Source: Sorghum bicolor (taxonomy: Eukaryota > Streptophyta > Magnoliopsida > Poales > Poaceae). From it: a stretch of 64,000 nucleotides of DNA. Positions 25,382 through 36,191 of this stretch are shown one piece after another. The stretch spans positions 1,893,501 to 1,957,500 of the forward strand of contig NC_012870.2 in the NCBI RefSeq assembly GCF_000003195.3. The letters are read 5' to 3'. The position numbers were made by a program, and so were the translations under genes. Position 1 is the stretch's first letter; each line of letters opens with the position of its first letter. Under the pieces are notes generated by a model, which was not told where the DNA came from, searched no databases, and saw only the letters and a program-made list of their open reading frames with translations.

Positions 25382-26202
25382 TTACCATACAACATATTTC
25401 TACAACCTTCTTTTTGGTCTAGAGAAGCAGACCTGTGCCTAGTTTTTCCTTTTTGTAACGGCTATAATTCAAGTGAGGCCAATAGGGTCTTTTTGTCTTC
25501 AACCATAACGAACTCGTTTTCCCAGCAAGACATGTAGAATTATGGTATCCAAATCATTATTGATATTACCGAATACTTCACTAATGCAAAGTCATTTTGT
25601 CTCAAAGTTGATTAAGTTTATACAAAATAATATCAGCATTTATATCCCTAATAAATAAGTTTACAATAAAAATATAAATTGGATAATACTTATTATTGAT
25701 AAGATAAATGATATCTTTTTATGAATTTAATGAATAAATTTTAAATTAATTGTGAAAAAATATTTTCTGAGGGACGGAAGGACTAGATGATTGTGGCTAG
25801 ACCATACCGAGACGTCCATTTCAGCTTTTTCAAATATTGCAATCAAGGCCTTGTCACGTTTCATTAAGAACTCGGTAACCACGCGTACTACAGTTTTATC
25901 GTCACCCTGGCAATGACATATGCACTCTTCGACGTTACGAAAAAGATATTCGTTTTTTAGTTTTATTTTTGTAAAGGAATTATTATTATTATTATTACGG
26001 ATAAAATAAAACCTGGCTGCCTGCCTGGCTCACTTTGTGCAAGTTGCAACTTGCACCATTTACAAATGGGCCCTTCCACAAAATAAAAGCCTACACAAAT
26101 CTTCAACCCCGTCGCCACTTCAACTCTTACCTCCCTCCTCCCCTCGCGATCGCCCAAATCCATCCTCCCCGCCCGCGCCGCCGCGAATCCCGAGGCGCCC
26201 CG
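23518..26202. other. intergenic with Stowaway remnant and AT tract
   Basis: No gene is supportable. 25590-25800 has a Stowaway-like interior and right end (gagggacggaaggac). 26000-26202 is the presumed 5' UTR and promoter of the lipase gene. Confidence 0.45.
25313..25378. repeat. (AT)n microsatellite
   Basis: Sixty-six bases of perfect AT repeat. Confidence 0.97.
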
Positions 26203-29200
26203 ATGCCGGCCGCCGTCGCTGCTGCTGCAGTGGCCGCTGCGTCGGGCGGCGCGCTCCTGCTCTGCCTGCTCCTTAACTGCTGCACGCAGTCGGCGTCGGA
26301 CGCGGAGAGGGAGAGGGAGGAGGACGAGGCGTCGCCGCTGCTGTCGGGGTCGGGGCCGGGTCCGGGAAGGGAGGCGGGGAGCGGCAGCGAGGAGGAGGAG
26401 CCGTGGCCGGACAGGGCGCCCTTGACCTGCTGCGAGGCGACCGCGGTGGCAGCGCGCACGGCGCGGCGCACGTGGGAGCTCACCGTCGGGCGGTGGGGCC
26501 TCCACGGGCTCGCCTTCGGGATCAAGCGCCACATGAAGCGCCAGGTTAGCGGGATCCCTCCATTTGCTCTCCCTCCCTTGTCTCTTGTTCACTCGGTCTC
26601 TGACTCAGGGTGTGCCATGTTCTCTGCTTCCTCTGCTCGTGTTTCGTTTGCTCTGCTTTGGTATGAGATCGAACATCGAAGCATAGCGTGATTTGATCAG
26701 CAGCTTTCGAACCTGAGTGACCATAGAACTCAAACAATCACAGTAACTAGTTTTTGCGTTTGGTGAATGCGAGTGCTGCTGTTGCCTCGTGCGCGGAAGC
26801 TACTAGGTAGTCGCTTTCGGTATAGTGTTTCTATTTTCCAACTTGCTGAAAATGTTTGTGTAAAGGTTGAGCTAACATTTTACGGTTTGACTTGCATTGA
26901 CTTGGAAGACAGGCTTGAGTTCCCTTTACTTCTGGGCCATACATTTTTGAATTGTTGCTTTTGGGTCATATTTTTAAAAATTTGTTGGTCATTTGCTTGC
27001 CTGACTTCAGACTTTTTTTTTCCCGCGATCGGGTTTGTACCCGTATTTCCCTGGCTTCTGACTTCGTACGGTCGCTGTACTACGACACTGCGCTTGCGGT
27101 GCCCCGATCGTTTGAGCGGCCGTTAAGATCGGTTGTATGAATGCTCAGAAGTTATGGATCTGTAAGATCCAGTTTGTCGATGTTCTGAGTAATACAATGT
27201 CTATAATGCTCATCGCATCATAATATTGAAGGCATACAGACAATGATGCCATAGTTGTGCAAGCAGCTATTTGTGAGAAAATGGAAGCTACACATGTTGG
27301 TGATGCTGGCATCACAATGATCTTCCTCTCCTGTCCTTCCATCATTTTCATGAATCATGACTGGTCCAGGCATTGTTCAGATGGATCCAGCTGTTTAGTT
27401 ATGATTGCATGAATATTACCGAACTACTCTATCATTCCACATTAAGACCAATAAATTCACTCATGTGTCTTTGTATCATCCCAAGCCCTTCATGTCATAA
27501 GGAGCCAGCAAACTGTTTCTTCCATTATCGGAAGTCAGCTAAATCGGTTTGACTCTGCATAAACTTACCACTCTGTATTGCTCTTTTGAACACATTTTAC
27601 TCGTATAGGCAATTTAGGAAGGCATATGGTTAACATATTTTCTTGTCTGTGCCATGTCAGGGTAATTTGCAGCATGAGTATAGTGGAAATGATTGTCTCC
27701 AACTTAAAGGACATCAGACATATACTGAAGTATCTTCTCTTCTTGAGTACTTGAAGCTTTGCATGTTCTTCTCAAAGAAATCTTTTTCAGCATTTCTGAA
27801 GTTTGGTGGGTACAAACAAGACGACATTCTTATTCACAAGGCTAGGGCGAGGGTGAGTAAGTATCACGGGTGTTAACTTAAGCTTAAGGTCATAATTAGC
27901 ATTCATTCGCATATGTTGTTACATAATATCTTATGCAGCAATTGCTCAATGCAGCTCATGCAGCCTTCTTTCGCATTGGTGTGTGACCAAAGAACCAAGT
28001 GCTTGCTGCTTTTCATTCGGGGTGCTATCAGCACTAAAGAGCGCCTGACTGCAGCAACTGCTGCTGAAGTTCCTTTTCACCATATAATTCTAAGTGAAGG
28101 AAAAATCAGCAATGTAGTTTTAGGACATGCACACTGTGGGATGCTTGCTGGAGCTCGTTGGATTGCAAAACTTATTATTCCCCATCTTCATAACAAAATG
28201 CAGGAATTTTCTGGGTACCACATAAAGGTAATTCTCACTAATTAGCTGCACGTGAATGAAATGAATAAATGTGCATCATGCTGCAGTTTATTGTACCTGA
28301 ATAAACAGCCCCTTCTATTTTGTGATTTTGTCTAATTTTCTTGTAGTCGAAAGTGCTGCTTGCAAATACTAACTGTTATTCTAGTGACTGATGCGATGTA
28401 TGCATAATAAAATTGCTGATATGAAAATCATCCTGTTGTCAATATCACTGCTTTATACAGTTGCATTTCATAATGTTTATATTCTGGCTGAAATAACTTG
28501 CACTTTCATTGGTTATTTTGTGTGGAGATTCCAAATTTGAGGATGGTCTACTTTATTTTCTACCTATGTATCTATGCTTTTGGTAGAGCTTTCTAGACAT
28601 ACTAATGTGGTTTGGATGTGTACCTTTTAAGCTTATGAATTCGTCTTGTGATTTGCTTCAAACTGTTGTATAAAGCTAGCATTAGTGCTCAGCACAGATG
28701 ATAAGGTTTACATGTCTTAATGTGATATAACCCAATTAGGTGTTATCCTTTCTGTTAGGTCATTGGACATTCAATGGGAGCTGGCATTGGAGCGATTCTG
28801 ACTTATATTCTCCGTGAGCATTATGAGTTCTTGTCATGCAGCTGTCTGGCATTTGCTCCTCGTAAGTAAAATTTGACAAACTTTCAGTTTTATTGATTGT
28901 TGAAAGTTTGATTTGGAACATCTCGCTTTTCATTTTATTTATAATGCTAAGATCCTGTGCTGGCATTTGAAATCTTATCTGGCTGTCAGATGCCCTTTGG
29001 TTTTAGTGTTTGAAGTTGGCTAGTTGGTCACTTTAAGTCTCTTTTGTTAACCTTTCTCTGTTTGAATGTTGGTAAAGTGGTTCACTCTAAAAGATTCTCA
29101 TCCATGCTAATTATTTTCTGGAAAATTTGTTTCCTGAATTTGCATCAGTTAACCATGGTTTTAAATTCGAGGACATAATAAAGACTTCCGGGCAATTTCA

Positions 29201-31258
29201 TTGCTGAATGCAAAGCTAATGAAACTTCATTTGACTTGTCACTTGTGGGATCTATGCTATCTGATTATAGTCACAAAGTTCCCTGCTCGATGGGGCCGAG
29301 CAACTGGTCAAGGAACGTGGCACACTACTTATGGGAGGTTTTACAAGTAGGGTTGAAAATGACCCCGCGTACCTGGGTCAGGCAAGGATATTTCCAGAAT
29401 TCTAAAGTACCTGGGTTACTGTGTGGGGTCTTGGACTATGGAAGTTATATTTCTTTCGTAGAAAAATATTTCTAGCATTCTGAAGTACCTTTTGTGTTAT
29501 TTAGCTGCATGTATGACATGGGAGCTGGCGGAGTCAGGCAAGGATTTCATCACTTCTCTTGTCAATAGAAATGATGTGGTACCAGCATTTTCGAAAGTTT
29601 CTTCTGAGAGCCTGCGATCCGAGGTATCCTGATGGTAAATCTTTGTAGTAGCTTATAAAATGTAACTGGACTTTAGCTGACGCAGACTTCTTTAGTGACG
29701 AGTAAAAGTATTAAAATACCACAAAATACTCCGCACTGAATGGCAATGCATACCTTAATCATTTTCTGGTATCACAATATACTCCGCACTGAATGGCAAT
29801 GCATACCTTAATCATTTTCTGGTATCACAATATATTTTAGCTTCACAATTGAAGTCTCATTTCTTGATGGTAGGTGATGGTATCATCAAAGCTGGATGAT
29901 GTGCAGGATCACTTTCACCATGGTCTATTTGCCAGTATAAGCCAGCGTGTTGCCTTCATCAAGTCTCATATGCTCTCCATCTCTAACTCAACAGGGAAGA
30001 TTGCAGATCGTGGCTCTAGTATTTCTGAGGTAAAATCCTTCAATATCTCCAGCTTGTACCGATGAACATTTTATGGCTCTTGTTACTGAAATCACCAAAT
30101 TAACACAATGATATCTAAGACACATCTGGAGTCCTTCACAAATATGAGGTTAATCACCCAAGGGTTTGTAATGTACAAGTAGCAGTTGAGATCCACTAAA
30201 TCTTTCTGATGTGCCGTCCCAGTCAGTACCAGTACCGCTAGTCCACTAGCAAATGTGGGCCAGCAACACTTGTGTCTAGTACTGTTTGGTAGATCCTACA
30301 TATAGGTTTGAGTGATTATCCTTTAATTGACACTGCAAGCAAGCCTGTTCGCTTGAGCTTATCTGCCGAATCTGTCAGCCATTCAACAATATTTTTTTTC
30401 TCACAACAAATCAGCGAACAATACTTTCAGCCATGTCTTTTCAGCAGTATTATATCATGTGGAATTAATAGCCTGCTGTCTAACTCCTACCAAGTGCATT
30501 TCTGCTTATGTCTCGAGTTTTGTGGGAAGCCCCATTTCACCAAGCCAAGCAAATTAATGCGAACAGTATTTCTTCTTTGCTATAGTGTGAGCATACTGTA
30601 AAAATAAGTAACTATGATTATGTTTTCTTATCTCATTTAAGACTAGAATTATGATTTCTGAGGACATGTTCCTTCTGCCCTGCAGCCTTTGCTGAAAGAT
30701 GCTGCAGATACCATACCGCCTACAGCAAATGGACACAGCGTTGATTGTAGCCAGCAACAAGTTGTTGCCTCTGAAGAAACGGTCGTTCTAGTAGTTAGCA
30801 ACGACCATTTCACCATTGTCAAGCCTGTTGATTCAGGCCTCGCATCACAAGAAGGTTCAGACAGCAACGTGGCATCGGACACTCAACAATCGCCCCCGCC
30901 AACAGGCGAAGGAGAAGAAGAAGCTCCGAACCAGAACGGCCCTGAAAAGGATAAGCAGAAAGAACCAGTTTCAGCGGGCTGTTCGTCGCGCCAGCTCTTC
31001 CCTCCTGGGAGGATCATCCACATGGTTGCGCTGCCCCCGCCGCTGGACCCAAACCCCGGCGACGGCACGAGCAGCTGTGAGATCATTGGGATATACGAGA
31101 CGCCGAGGGATTTGTACGGGAAGATACGTCTCGCGCCCAACATGATTAAAGAACATTACATGCCTAGCTATATAAGTACGATGGAATCGTTGTTGGAACA
31201 GCTTCAGAAGGAGGATGATGATGATACCAGTGTATGTACCGCATCAAATGACCTGTGA
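26203..31258 (+). CDS. class 3 lipase, sn1-diacylglycerol-lipase-like
   Basis: An alpha/beta-hydrolase predicted to cleave acylglycerols at a membrane. Seven exons sum to 1758 nt (585 residues): 26203-26544, 27661-27852, 27955-28227, 28759-28861, 29505-29623, 29874-30029, 30686-31258. A hydrophobic N-terminal segment (ALLLCLLLNCC, about residues 17-27) looks like a membrane anchor, followed by an acidic linker. The lipase core includes LLLFIRGAISTKERLTA and VLGHAHCGMLAGARWIA. The nucleophile elbow is VIGHSMGAG at about residues 270-278 (Ser274), NRNDVVPAF supplies the likely Asp, and KEHYMPSYIS near the C-terminus the likely His. The order matches plant lipases such as At4g16070. The last exon adds a low-complexity Pro/Glu insert of about 100 residues before LFPPGRIIHMVALPP. 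The exon 3 acceptor (caatgcag|CTCATG) was chosen to hold frame; a nearby acceptor nine bases downstream would also keep frame. Confidence 0.9.
29726..29831. repeat. 53-bp perfect tandem duplication in lipase intron 5
   Basis: Units 29726-29778 and 29779-29831 are identical as read, starting atactccgcactgaatgg. They lie between exons 5 and 6. Confidence 0.95.
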
Positions 31259-31383
31259 ATTATTGTAGAGAACTCCGTTGTGAATATTAGTAATCCAATT
31301 CTTTCTCGTCATCTGATTTCCTCTCACATTTTTCACCTGATTATGTTTTTTCGTGTTGTGAGTTGTGACCGACAAAGTAATGG

Positions 31384-31444
31384 TAAATTTAGTGGTGGGT
31401 CAAAGCCGACAGCGTTTCGTTGACCGAGTGACATGGACGTCGCC
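31384..31444 (+). promoter_or_regulatory. W-box/ACGT module upstream of PMEI1
   Basis: GGTCAA (31398-31403), TTGACC (31420-31425) and TGGACGTCGCC (31434-31444) follow 'gtaaattta'. The same order and near-equal spacing recur upstream of PMEI2. TTGAC(C) is the known WRKY-binding W-box core and GACGTC a bZIP-type core; activity is inferred. Confidence 0.6.
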
Positions 31445-31630
31445 TGTCCGTACGCGCGTCTCCGGCTCGTCCTCGCCGCGCTGGCATGCATGCCGAGCTT
31501 GCGAATTCCCTGTCGGCCTCACGCTACAAGAGAGCACCTCCAGGCTTCCATGAAACAAATTCAGGCGTCCGTCCGTCCGTCCCCTTCCGCTGCAACCCGC
31601 AAGCCTGCTGCATCCCTCGCAAGGATCGAC

Positions 31631-31843
31631 ATGGCCGCCTCTGGTGGTGGTGCTGCTGCTGCTCTCCGCGGCCTCGTCGTCGTCCTCGCCGTCCTCTCCG
31701 TCTCCGTGTGGGGTGCGGAGGCCAAGCTCAACGTCAAGGAGACGTGCTCGTTCACGGCGCACCCGGAGCTGTGCCAGAGTGCCATGACCAAGCTGGTGGG
31801 CCCGGACGACGCGCCGGCGCCGGCGCCGGCGAAGTCGGACTGA
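31631..31843 (+). CDS. truncated PMEI-like secreted peptide (PMEI1)
   Basis: Seventy residues: a hydrophobic signal peptide (LVVVLAVLSVSVWG, cleavage probably near AEA), then the start of a PMEI/invertase-inhibitor domain, KETCSFTAHPELCQSAM, with the two cysteines of the family's N-terminal helical hairpin. An Ala-Pro tail (DDAPAPAPAKSD) and a stop follow. The four-helix bundle and second disulfide are missing; normal members are about 170-200 residues. Inhibition of pectin methylesterase is therefore unlikely. It may be a pseudogene, or a short secreted peptide kept under a conserved promoter. A short downstream frame (31931-31958, after a 'ccag') could be a second exon, but I cannot support splicing. 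The start was chosen by analogy with PMEI2 (MAAS). Confidence 0.65.
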   Translation: MAASGGGAAAALRGLVVVLAVLSVSVWGAEAKLNVKETCSFTAHPELCQSAMTKLVGPDDAPAPAPAKSD

Positions 31844-32501
31844 GATCGATTAGCTCATGCCTGCACGCATTCACGATATATAATATTGTGCTGTAACTTT
31901 GGTGTCGTCCTTGTGATTGATCGTCCAGGACGCCGCCGCCAATGTCCTCAAGAAATAGCTCTTGAGTGATTAATCAACACGTTCATGTTTCGTCGTGCGA
32001 GTTTCGTTTGTTTCTTAATATTTTTTTTATCAAATATCGTTCATGCATGTTCTACCTTAGAATTCCATCATCAAGGCTAAAAACCTTATAATAACGAAAC
32101 AGGCAAGCAATGCAAGCGGTGGTTGTGCTGTTGTGCCGATGAAAAACCTTGTGATATCGATCATATCTCCTGCCCGACGACTCGACGAATGGTGTCTTGG
32201 GCCACACGGTGAGCAGCCATTAATTCCGGTGGCCACAAACAGAAAGGGAAGGCACCGTACTCGTCCCGGACGCTGCCATGCAATCCTATTATCCCTGTGT
32301 CCGATATACGATACAAATTAAGGTTAGTTAAGCCCCGAAAGGAAAAGTCCATGATCAATACAATCCGATTCCACTTCGACAGTTACGTAGCTAGTCCTGT
32401 CCCTCTCCGATTCCACTTCCTTATATACTCCTTGCGTTGTGTGCTTGTTATCGACCCGGTCTCTCGCCTTGATCGGCACGGATACTACTCACCCATACGA
32501 C
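31844..32501. other. intergenic; promoter of B3-type gene at right
   Basis: No gene is seen. A TATA-like ttatatactc at 32421-32430 lies about 75 bases before the B3 gene's start codon. Confidence 0.5.
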
Positions 32502-34379
32502 ATGGCCGGCGGCGACGACCACACGACGCCAGATCCGTTCTTGTTCAAGAACGTCCCGCGGCGGCCGAGGACCGCCGCCTCGTGGCCTCGCAAGGAGGAG
32601 CCCGACGGTGGCGGCGATCCCGGTGGTATTAGCGTCTCCAATAATGCGTCACCACCGGCGACGACGACGACGTCGGTGGCATCCAATAAGCGACCTGCTT
32701 CGTCGACCAATGGCGGCGCCGCAGAGCACGTTCCACGGGCCAAGAAGCACCGGCTGGTTCCCATCGAGGAGCGGAAGCCCAAGGACGCCAAGGACCGCGG
32801 CGTCGGCATATTGGGCGGCATGCCACCAGCGCTTTCGCACAAGCATAAGGCAGCTGCTGCGGCAGCCTCGTCGGCGAGCAGTAGTGAGGTGGAGCCGGCA
32901 TTTGACTGGGCGGAGATTGAGCGTTGCCGCAAGGGGAAGACGCCGGTCGTGAACGAAGACGGCGCATGCGCAGCGGTCGCTCGCCGGCCTCTCGCTGGCA
33001 AGCTCCTGGGCGACGCCATCCGGTCCCACGGGAGCACCGCCGTGGCCGGCAGCTGCAATCCATCATCCAGAACGACGAAGCCCAAAAACCCACGAACGAA
33101 AACGAAACCCAAGAAGCCAGCAAAGAAGGACCGAAGAACGAAACCCAAGAAGGAGAAGGACCGCGGCGTCTGGTTCTGGTGCGGAACGGGGAAAGACGGG
33201 ATGTCGTCGGCGGGGTCCGACGTGGACTACTCGTTCGACAGGATCGGCGTCGTGAGCGACAGGCTGCGGACCACCCTGAGGGGCCTCGGCGTCGCCGCCC
33301 CCGTGCGCCTCTACGGCAGGTTTCTGACCAGGTGCGACAGGGACATCCAGCAGACACGCCTGCTCATGTCGTGCAAGCGGTGGCGCGCCGACGGCGCCGA
33401 GTTCCCGCTCTGCGCGTTCATGACGGAGGAAGAGAAGGAGGCGGCGCACGGCGAGGGGCTGCCGCTCACGGCGTACGACCGCGGCGGCGACGCGTACGAG
33501 CTCACGTTTAGGTTCCTGAAATGCAACGTTGCCTACCGGCTCATCTATAAGTGGGGCGACTTCATCAGGCACAACGGCCTCGTCGTCGCCAAAGACGAGC
33601 CGGCGCCGGTGGACGACGACGTCATGCTCGACCTGTGGCTGTTCCGGCAGGCGGGGGGAAAGGTCGGGATGGTCATGCTGCACTACCGCAGAGGCGACGC
33701 CGCGCACGCCGACGCCGCCTTGGATGAATTGCAACAGAAGAGGCTCCAGATGATGCTGAACAATGGCGACGCCGCCGCCGAAGCGGTTATGGAGGATGTT
33801 GTGGGTGATGCGAACGAGGAGAGGGACGAGGACGCTGGAGTGATGGGCGTGGTGGCGGCCGCCGCACCCGCACCATCGTCCCCGTCGGAGCCTAGTGGTG
33901 GTGGTGCAATAGAGGCGGCCGAGGCCGCATCGTCCCCGTCGGAACCTGATAGTGTTGGTGCAAAGGCAGACGAGGAACAAGCTGCTGGTGCTCTGGGCGA
34001 GGTAGCGGACGCACCGTCGACGACTTCATCAGAGCTGCATGGTGGTGCCGGCCGGAGCGACGAGGTGACCGCACCATTGTCGTTGGGCGGCGATGGAACA
34101 GAGGATGAGGAGCAAGAGGCCGGCGGTGCGCTAATGGTAATGGTACTGGAGGTGCAGGCTGCCACACCATCGTCGTTGGACTCGAATGCCGGTGGTGCGG
34201 CAAACGAGGTAGCCGCGCCACCATCATCGCCAGAAGCTGGTGGCGGTGCCACCACGGAGGATGATGAGGCTGACGACGAACTTGACGAGGCAGGCGCACG
34301 CTCGTGGAATGTTACCAAGTACGAGTTCCAGGCTGCAGAAGGGCTGATGATGCTGTCTAGAACTAATATTAACAGCTAG
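32502..34379 (+). CDS. B3-like (DUF313-type) DNA-binding-domain protein
   Basis: A single-exon frame of 625 residues. The N-terminal 190 residues are low complexity, followed by a strongly basic stretch (about 193-223, repeats of KPKK and RRTKPKKEK) that is a likely nuclear signal. A folded domain spans about residues 250-390: VRLYGRFLTRCDRDIQQTRL, LPLTAYDRGGDAYELTFRF, YRLIYKWGDFIRHNGL, and DLWLFRQAGGKVGMVML. This order matches the divergent B3 domain of plant DUF313/REM-type proteins (L-x-KxLTxxDV..., YELxFK, WxxFVxxNGL, LWxFR). The last 240 residues are acidic and Ala/Ser/Pro-rich with loose repeats of SSPSEP(x)SGGA. The start follows a TATA-like element by about 75 bases. Assignment to B3 is by remembered pattern; DNA contacts cannot be judged. 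Confidence 0.75.
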   Translation: MAGGDDHTTPDPFLFKNVPRRPRTAASWPRKEEPDGGGDPGGISVSNNASPPATTTTSVASNKRPASSTNGGAAEHVPRAKKHRLVPIEERKPKDAKDRGVGILGGMPPALSHKHKAAAAAASSASSSEVEPAFDWAEIERCRKGKTPVVNEDGACAAVARRPLAGKLLGDAIRSHGSTAVAGSCNPSSRTTKPKNPRTKTKPKKPAKKDRRTKPKKEKDRGVWFWCGTGKDGMSSAGSDVDYSFDRIGVVSDRLRTTLRGLGVAAPVRLYGRFLTRCDRDIQQTRLLMSCKRWRADGAEFPLCAFMTEEEKEAAHGEGLPLTAYDRGGDAYELTFRFLKCNVAYRLIYKWGDFIRHNGLVVAKDEPAPVDDDVMLDLWLFRQAGGKVGMVMLHYRRGDAAHADAALDELQQKRLQMMLNNGDAAAEAVMEDVVGDANEERDEDAGVMGVVAAAAPAPSSPSEPSGGGAIEAAEAASSPSEPDSVGAKADEEQAAGALGEVADAPSTTSSELHGGAGRSDEVTAPLSLGGDGTEDEEQEAGGALMVMVLEVQAATPSSLDSNAGGAANEVAAPPSSPEAGGGATTEDDEADDELDEAGARSWNVTKYEFQAAEGLMMLSRTNINS

Positions 34380-35404
34380 CCCCGTGGATATACTAGCATT
34401 TTGTAGTCGATCTCTACAAACGGCAAATCGAAACTACATGCTAATGTAAAGTGTGGGTTAGAGCATCATGCATGGTGCTGGTTTAGGACTTACTGTACTT
34501 GTTAGAGACTAGAGATCAAAATTCGGGTGTCAGCAAGAACATCTCTCCCAAATTAAAGAATTAAAGACCAATGATCGGACGATGCTAGTCTTAAAAGCCG
34601 GATTTTGAATGAATGGACCTCGGTGTCCAATGGTCTTAAAAGGAAACGTGGGCTGATATACCCGACCCAAACATCGCCATGCCATCAGAGCTCACCCTCT
34701 GAGGCCTGAGCTCGCCTTCGCGGTCCTCGGGCAAGCTCACCCTCACGCTCGCCGCTGAGTTCGCCCAAGAAGACAGGCGAGTCCATGGTCACCACCCACA
34801 CAACCGTCCACCACCAACCTTGCGCCTTCCCCATTCCCCAAGCACACCGGACCATCACCGCGTCCATGGTATCCAATCCCAATGCGATCCAGACGAGATT
34901 CAGAGGAAGAAACAGACACACCATAAGTCAAAATCAAAAAAAAATTAACAATTCTATATGAAAGGCATAACTACACAATCTGGGAAACTACTCCAAACCC
35001 AAGATTAACTGAGTTTCCGTAGTCGAAGTATTCGAAAATTTTTGATGGAAAGCAAATGTTCAGAATTTAGGGAACCAGTCCATGGAAGACATCCGCAAAT
35101 TTGCCTTTGGACTTGTTATCCTATAAGCCAAAACCAGATCCTCATAAATAAATAAATGCATATAATAACAACATAAATGATAATCAAACAGAAGTTTTCT
35201 ATGGAAAAATAAAGTAAATCCAAAGCATTTACGCGTGGCTATATACTTATCATCCGTGTTGTTGCTTTAATTTCTATCATTTATTTGAAGTCATTCACAT
35301 CGTACGAAGCTAAGAGTCTGTTTGGCGTAGCATTATTTGGCTCTATTTTCTTCCTACCTACAGTAAACCGGAGCCGAACAAAGCCACCACCGTATCATCA
35401 ACGG
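34380..35404. other. intergenic, no gene seen
   Basis: B3 gene 3' flank, then AT-rich DNA. An antisense frame near 34685-34924 has no family resemblance. Confidence 0.45.
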
Positions 35405-35466
35405 AGTAAATTTAGCCGGTCAAAGTTTGAAACCGTTTGGGTTGACCGTTTGCCGTGGACGTCGCC
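35405..35466 (+). promoter_or_regulatory. W-box/ACGT module upstream of PMEI2
   Basis: gtaaattta is followed by GGTCAA (35418-35423), TTGACC (35442-35447) and TGGACGTCGCC (35456-35466). It is colinear with the PMEI1 module, and further similarity ('ctggcctcacgctacaaga') continues towards the gene. Confidence 0.65.
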
Positions 35467-35627
35467 CGTATGCTCGGCCTTGCATGCATGCAGCTGCTGC
35501 AAACCTCCCTGGCCTCACGCTACAAGACAAGAACACCTCTCCAATGGAATTAATGGTCCAGCTCTCCACGAGACAAAGATTTCGCGTTTCCTGTATGCCA
35601 TCGCCGTCGCTCGCTCGGATCGTCAGC

Positions 35628-36191
35628 ATGGCTGCCAGCCTTCGCGTCCTCATCGTCGTCCTCGCCGTCGTCTCGGTCTCCGTCCGGCGCGCCGCTGCCG
35701 CCACGATCACCGTGGACGAGGCGTGCAAGCAGTACACCAAGTACCCGGAGCTGTGCGTGAAGTCCCTGTCGTCCGCGAAGCCGGAGGCGAAGGCGGCGGC
35801 GGAGCAGGGCGGCCTGACGGGGCTGGCGGAGCTGTCGCTGGCGCAGGCGGCGCAGGTGGGCACGGAGACGGTGGCGTTCGTCAAGGGCCTGGAGAACACG
35901 CCGGGGGGCATGCCGCCGGTGTGCCTGAACGAGTGTTTGGCCAAGTTCCAGGGGGCGCTGGCCGACCTGCAGCGGTCCAAGGTGGCGGTGCAGGAGGCCA
36001 AGGACGTGGGCGCCGTGAACACGTGGCTCTCGGCGGCGAAGATCGACGGCGACACGTGCATGAACGACTGCCAGAAGGTGGAGGGCGGCGGCGAGATGCA
36101 GGTCGTCGACAAGATCGGTGACCTCGGAAGGATGTGCTCCATCGCCATGTCCCTCACCGATGCTTCTCGTAATCACACCGCGGCCGCCTGA
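35628..36191 (+). CDS. pectin methylesterase/invertase inhibitor-like protein (PMEI2)
   Basis: A secreted four-helix-bundle protein of the PMEI family; members bind pectin methylesterases or acid invertases in the wall. A single exon gives 187 residues. The signal peptide is about residues 1-23 (VLIVVLAVVSVSVRRAAA). The first disulfide hairpin is DEACKQYTKYPELCVKSL. The next cysteine pairs are CLNECLAKFQGALADLQ and DTCMNDCQKVEGG. Length and cysteine spacing fit the family; which enzyme it targets cannot be read from sequence. An in-frame ATG lies 201 bases upstream, but the chosen start gives a clean signal peptide and matches PMEI1 (MAAS). It shares its promoter module with PMEI1. A TA tract (36198-36214) follows the stop. 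Confidence 0.88.
   Translation: MAASLRVLIVVLAVVSVSVRRAAAATITVDEACKQYTKYPELCVKSLSSAKPEAKAAAEQGGLTGLAELSLAQAAQVGTETVAFVKGLENTPGGMPPVCLNECLAKFQGALADLQRSKVAVQEAKDVGAVNTWLSAAKIDGDTCMNDCQKVEGGGEMQVVDKIGDLGRMCSIAMSLTDASRNHTAAA

Noticed and set aside
33063..33980. 305-codon antisense frame across the B3-like gene
   Set aside because: It is a GC-driven shadow of the sense frame, which has a coherent domain order and a TATA-like element.
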